Positions 62,298 through 64,000 of a stretch of DNA of 64,000 nucleotides are shown here, piece by piece. The position numbers and the translations under genes are program-made. Source of the DNA: Sphingomonas sp. PP-F2F-A104-K0414. GTDB taxonomy: Bacteria; Pseudomonadota; Alphaproteobacteria; Sphingomonadales; Sphingomonadaceae. The notes beneath the pieces were generated by a model that searched no databases, was not told the origin of the DNA, and worked only from the letters and a program-made list of their open reading frames with translations. The stretch covers positions 124,001 through 188,000 of the forward strand of contig NZ_SLYD01000007.1 of assembly GCF_004340945.1 (NCBI RefSeq), written 5' to 3'. Positions within the stretch are counted from its first letter, which is position 1. Each line of letters begins with the position of its first letter.

Positions 62298-63645
62298 AGC
62301 TCAGCGCCATCACCAGCGCGAGGCCGACCACCGAGATCGCGGTCTCGAGCAGCGACCAGGTGCGGAACGTGTCCGCGGTACTGGTCCCGACATAGCTCTT
62401 GACCAGCCAGAAGCCCGGATCGTTGACGTGGCTGAAGAATACCGACCCTGCGCCGATCGCCAACACGACCAGTTCGGGCGATACCCCCGAGCTGGCGACG
62501 ACGCCGGGCATGATGCCGACCGCGGTGATCGTCGCCACCGTCGCCGAGCCCGCGGCGAGCCGGATCGCGACCGCCACCAGCCAGCCGAGCAGCAACGGCG
62601 AGATCGCGTACATCATCACCGTCCGCGCGAGCAGATCGGACAGGCCTGCGGTCACCAGCACCTGTTTCAGCGCACCACCGGCGCCGATCGCCAGCAGGAT
62701 CGCGCCAGCCGCGCCCATCGTCTCATGCCACACCGCATTCTGGATCGCCGCCTCGCGCAGCCGCCGCCCGAACAGCAGCGGCAGCGCAAGCAGGTTCGTC
62801 AGGAGCAGCGCGACGACCGGATTGCTCGCCGCGACCAGGCCGGGCGCGCCCTTCAGCGTCGGGATCATCTGGCCCAGTTCGCCGGTTGCGATCAGCACGA
62901 CCGGCAACAGCACGATCACCAGCGACAGCAGCCGCGAGGGCGTGGCGATCGCCAGTCCGGTGTCGCGCAGCACCGGCGTTGCCAGCCGCACGCCGCGGGT
63001 GGTGAATTTCGCCAGCAACGGTCCGGCGACGATCGCCGTCGGGATCGCGATGAGGATTCCGTAGAGCATCGTCAGCCCGAGGTTCGCGCCGAGTGCCTCG
63101 ACCGCAAGCAGCGGGCCGGGATGCGGTGGCACCAGCGCATGCACCACGCCTAGCCCCGCCAGCGCAGGCATGATCAGCCGCAGCTTGGCCTGATCGCGTG
63201 CGGCATCGCTGGTTCCCGCGGTCATCGCGGACATTTCCTCCGCAGCCGCAACGACGATCGGCAGTAGCAGGACCAGCCCGGTCTCGAAGAACAGCGGCAG
63301 TCCGATGACGATCGCGATGCCGAGCGTCGCCCATGGCGCAGCGCGGGTGCCGGTCAGGTTCAGCGCGCCCTTGGCAAGCGACGCGGCGGCGCCGGACAGA
63401 TGCAGCATTGCCCCTAATGACAGCCCCAGCGCGACGACCAGACCGGTGCCGCCGATGATGTCGCCAACGCCCTTCTGGACCGCCTTCGCGACGTCCGGCA
63501 GCGGCAGCCCCGCCAGCAAACCGACCGTGAAGGCGCCGCACAACAGGCCGATAAAGGGATGTAGTCGTCCGCGGACGATCATCACCACGGCAAGCAGGAT
63601 TCCCGATAGCGCGGCAATGATCAGCCTCAGGTCGCCGCCGATCAT
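62287..63645 (-). CDS. gntP: GntP family gluconate:H+ permease
   Basis: Inner-membrane importer of gluconate or similar aldonates, 452 residues with about 12-14 predicted helices. Family stretches are GGTGLVVALGLSLGAMLHLSGAA, GIAIVIGLPLFFETGLVLLLPIV, VPPHPGPLLAVEALGANLG, and near the end SGVSPELVVLAIGAGSVFFSHVNDPGFWLVKSY. ATG 63645 has AGGGA about 10 nt upstream; ATG 63681 is also open. It is cotranscribed with gntR and together with GntK gives a complete uptake and activation route for aldonates produced in the periplasm. Confidence 0.94.
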   Translation of the reverse strand: MIGGDLRLIIAALSGILLAVVMIVRGRLHPFIGLLCGAFTVGLLAGLPLPDVAKAVQKGVGDIIGGTGLVVALGLSLGAMLHLSGAAASLAKGALNLTGTRAAPWATLGIAIVIGLPLFFETGLVLLLPIVVAAAEEMSAMTAGTSDAARDQAKLRLIMPALAGLGVVHALVPPHPGPLLAVEALGANLGLTMLYGILIAIPTAIVAGPLLAKFTTRGVRLATPVLRDTGLAIATPSRLLSLVIVLLPVVLIATGELGQMIPTLKGAPGLVAASNPVVALLLTNLLALPLLFGRRLREAAIQNAVWHETMGAAGAILLAIGAGGALKQVLVTAGLSDLLARTVMMYAISPLLLGWLVAVAIRLAAGSATVATITAVGIMPGVVASSGVSPELVVLAIGAGSVFFSHVNDPGFWLVKSYVGTSTADTFRTWSLLETAISVVGLALVMALSYVV

Positions 63646-63725
63646 CGGCGAAGATCCCTGGGTCCTACGAGACGCGTGCATGGTGGCGACATCGGCATCC
63701 TTCCCTGCGATCCGACGGTGTGTTC

Positions 63726-63835
63726 ACCTGTCGAGTAGACCCGATCTGTAGGACAGGTATTTGCGATCTGCCAACAGAAAAGGCTTGATACGGCGATGAA
63801 CAGCGGAGCATAGTATAAACCTGTCCAACCGAATC
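63726..63835. promoter_or_regulatory. Cluster of ACCTGTC/GACAGGT heptamers upstream of gntP
   Basis: The heptamer ACCTGTC occurs at 63726-63732 and 63829-63835 and its complement GACAGGT at 63752-63758, all within the 293-nt gap between gntP and the plus-strand gene at the right edge. The two best copies share the longer core GGACAGGT in opposite orientation. They are plausible binding sites for the adjacent GntR protein. Confidence 0.45.
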
Positions 63836-63938
63836 TGTATAAAGCGGAGCGGCGGATCGAAAACTACGAGCTTGTTACCGCGGCGTCAGACTGCGGGAGA
63901 AGACGGCGGCGTCACAGCCGAAACAGTGGAGGATGATC

Positions 63939-64000
63939 ATGGAAGCGACTGTTCGGGACGATTACCGATCCCTGCGCGGCAATGCCGCTCCGGCACTGGC
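63939..64000 (+). CDS. Start of a plus-strand gene cut by the window edge
   Basis: ATG 63939 has GGAGG 6 nt upstream and opens a frame to the window end, beginning MEATVRDDYRSLRGNAAPAL. Only about 20 residues are visible, with no signal peptide. I do not recognise the family. It is divergent from gntP and shares the heptamer-containing upstream region, so it may belong to the same regulon. Confidence 0.5.
   Translation, partial: MEATVRDDYRSLRGNAAPAL

Noticed and set aside
1..64000. Prophage, integrative element or biosynthetic gene cluster
   Set aside because: No integrase, transposase, tRNA-flanked attachment site, NRPS/PKS or phage structural gene was found. The halogenase-like genes belong to a sugar locus.

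Overview
The window looks like a chromosomal segment of a Sphingomonas-type alphaproteobacterium. The DNA is GC-rich with strongly biased codons, so long antisense open frames are common. It carries four large TonB-dependent receptors (TBDRs), flavin-dependent tryptophan-halogenase-like genes inside a sugar locus, a LOV-domain hybrid kinase, a FecI/FecR pair, and palindromic intergenic repeats of the kind often seen in sphingomonads. This assignment is inference from gene content. I see no rRNA, tRNA, CRISPR array, transposase, integrase or phage gene.

Layout. 1-6.6 kb: housekeeping genes on the minus strand (lapA-like, pyrF, trpF, trpB running off the left edge), then an EEP-family nuclease/phosphatase and a patatin-like lipase, and small secreted or membrane proteins. 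6.8-13.9 kb: a 2OG-Fe(II) oxygenase, then a two-partner secretion locus (transporter, FHA-type exoprotein with a long Ala-Pro tract, YkuD-type L,D-transpeptidase) and a Crp/Fnr regulator with an unclear start. 14.4-26.6 kb: an alpha-glucan (maltose-type) utilisation locus of TBDR, two halogenase-like flavoenzymes, GH13 and GH31, with the last four genes overlapping by 4 nt each, preceded by a DUF6445 protein and a class I glutamine amidotransferase. 26.7-33.5 kb: stress and sensing genes on the plus strand (DUF2252, TolA-like protein, LOV hybrid histidine kinase, lipoprotein, CsbD, aquaporin Z). 33.6-34.3 kb: hsp20 with an RpoH-type promoter and a ROSE-like RNA thermometer. 34.3-40.3 kb: ECF sigma, FecR, STN-type TBDR and trehalase. 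40.4-48.9 kb: an alpha-mannoside locus (TBDR, YdcF, GH92, GPH-type MFS) as one overlapping operon, divergent from a ROK regulator with a clear operator-like palindrome between them. 48.8-64 kb: an oxidative sugar locus (SDR, GH39, SMP-30, cupin, Gfo/Idh/MocA, TBDR, a large beta-helix plus propeller protein, gluconokinase, GntR, GntP).

How the genes fit together. The right-hand 50 kb is a chain of polysaccharide utilisation loci. In each, a TBDR brings oligosaccharide across the outer membrane, periplasmic hydrolases trim it, and an inner-membrane transporter or kinase finishes import. Each locus has its own control logic: ECF/FecR signalling, ROK, GntR, and operator-like palindromes of unknown partner. 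The last locus can be read as a periplasmic oxidation route (sugar to lactone to aldonate, then GntP import and GntK phosphorylation). The most unusual observations are the RpoH-plus-ROSE control of hsp20, a palindromic repeat captured inside the GH92 coding sequence, a shared operator-like motif in front of two co-localised genes, a secretion exoprotein coupled to an L,D-transpeptidase, and a possible 2OG-oxygenase reading of DUF6445 beside two halogenases.
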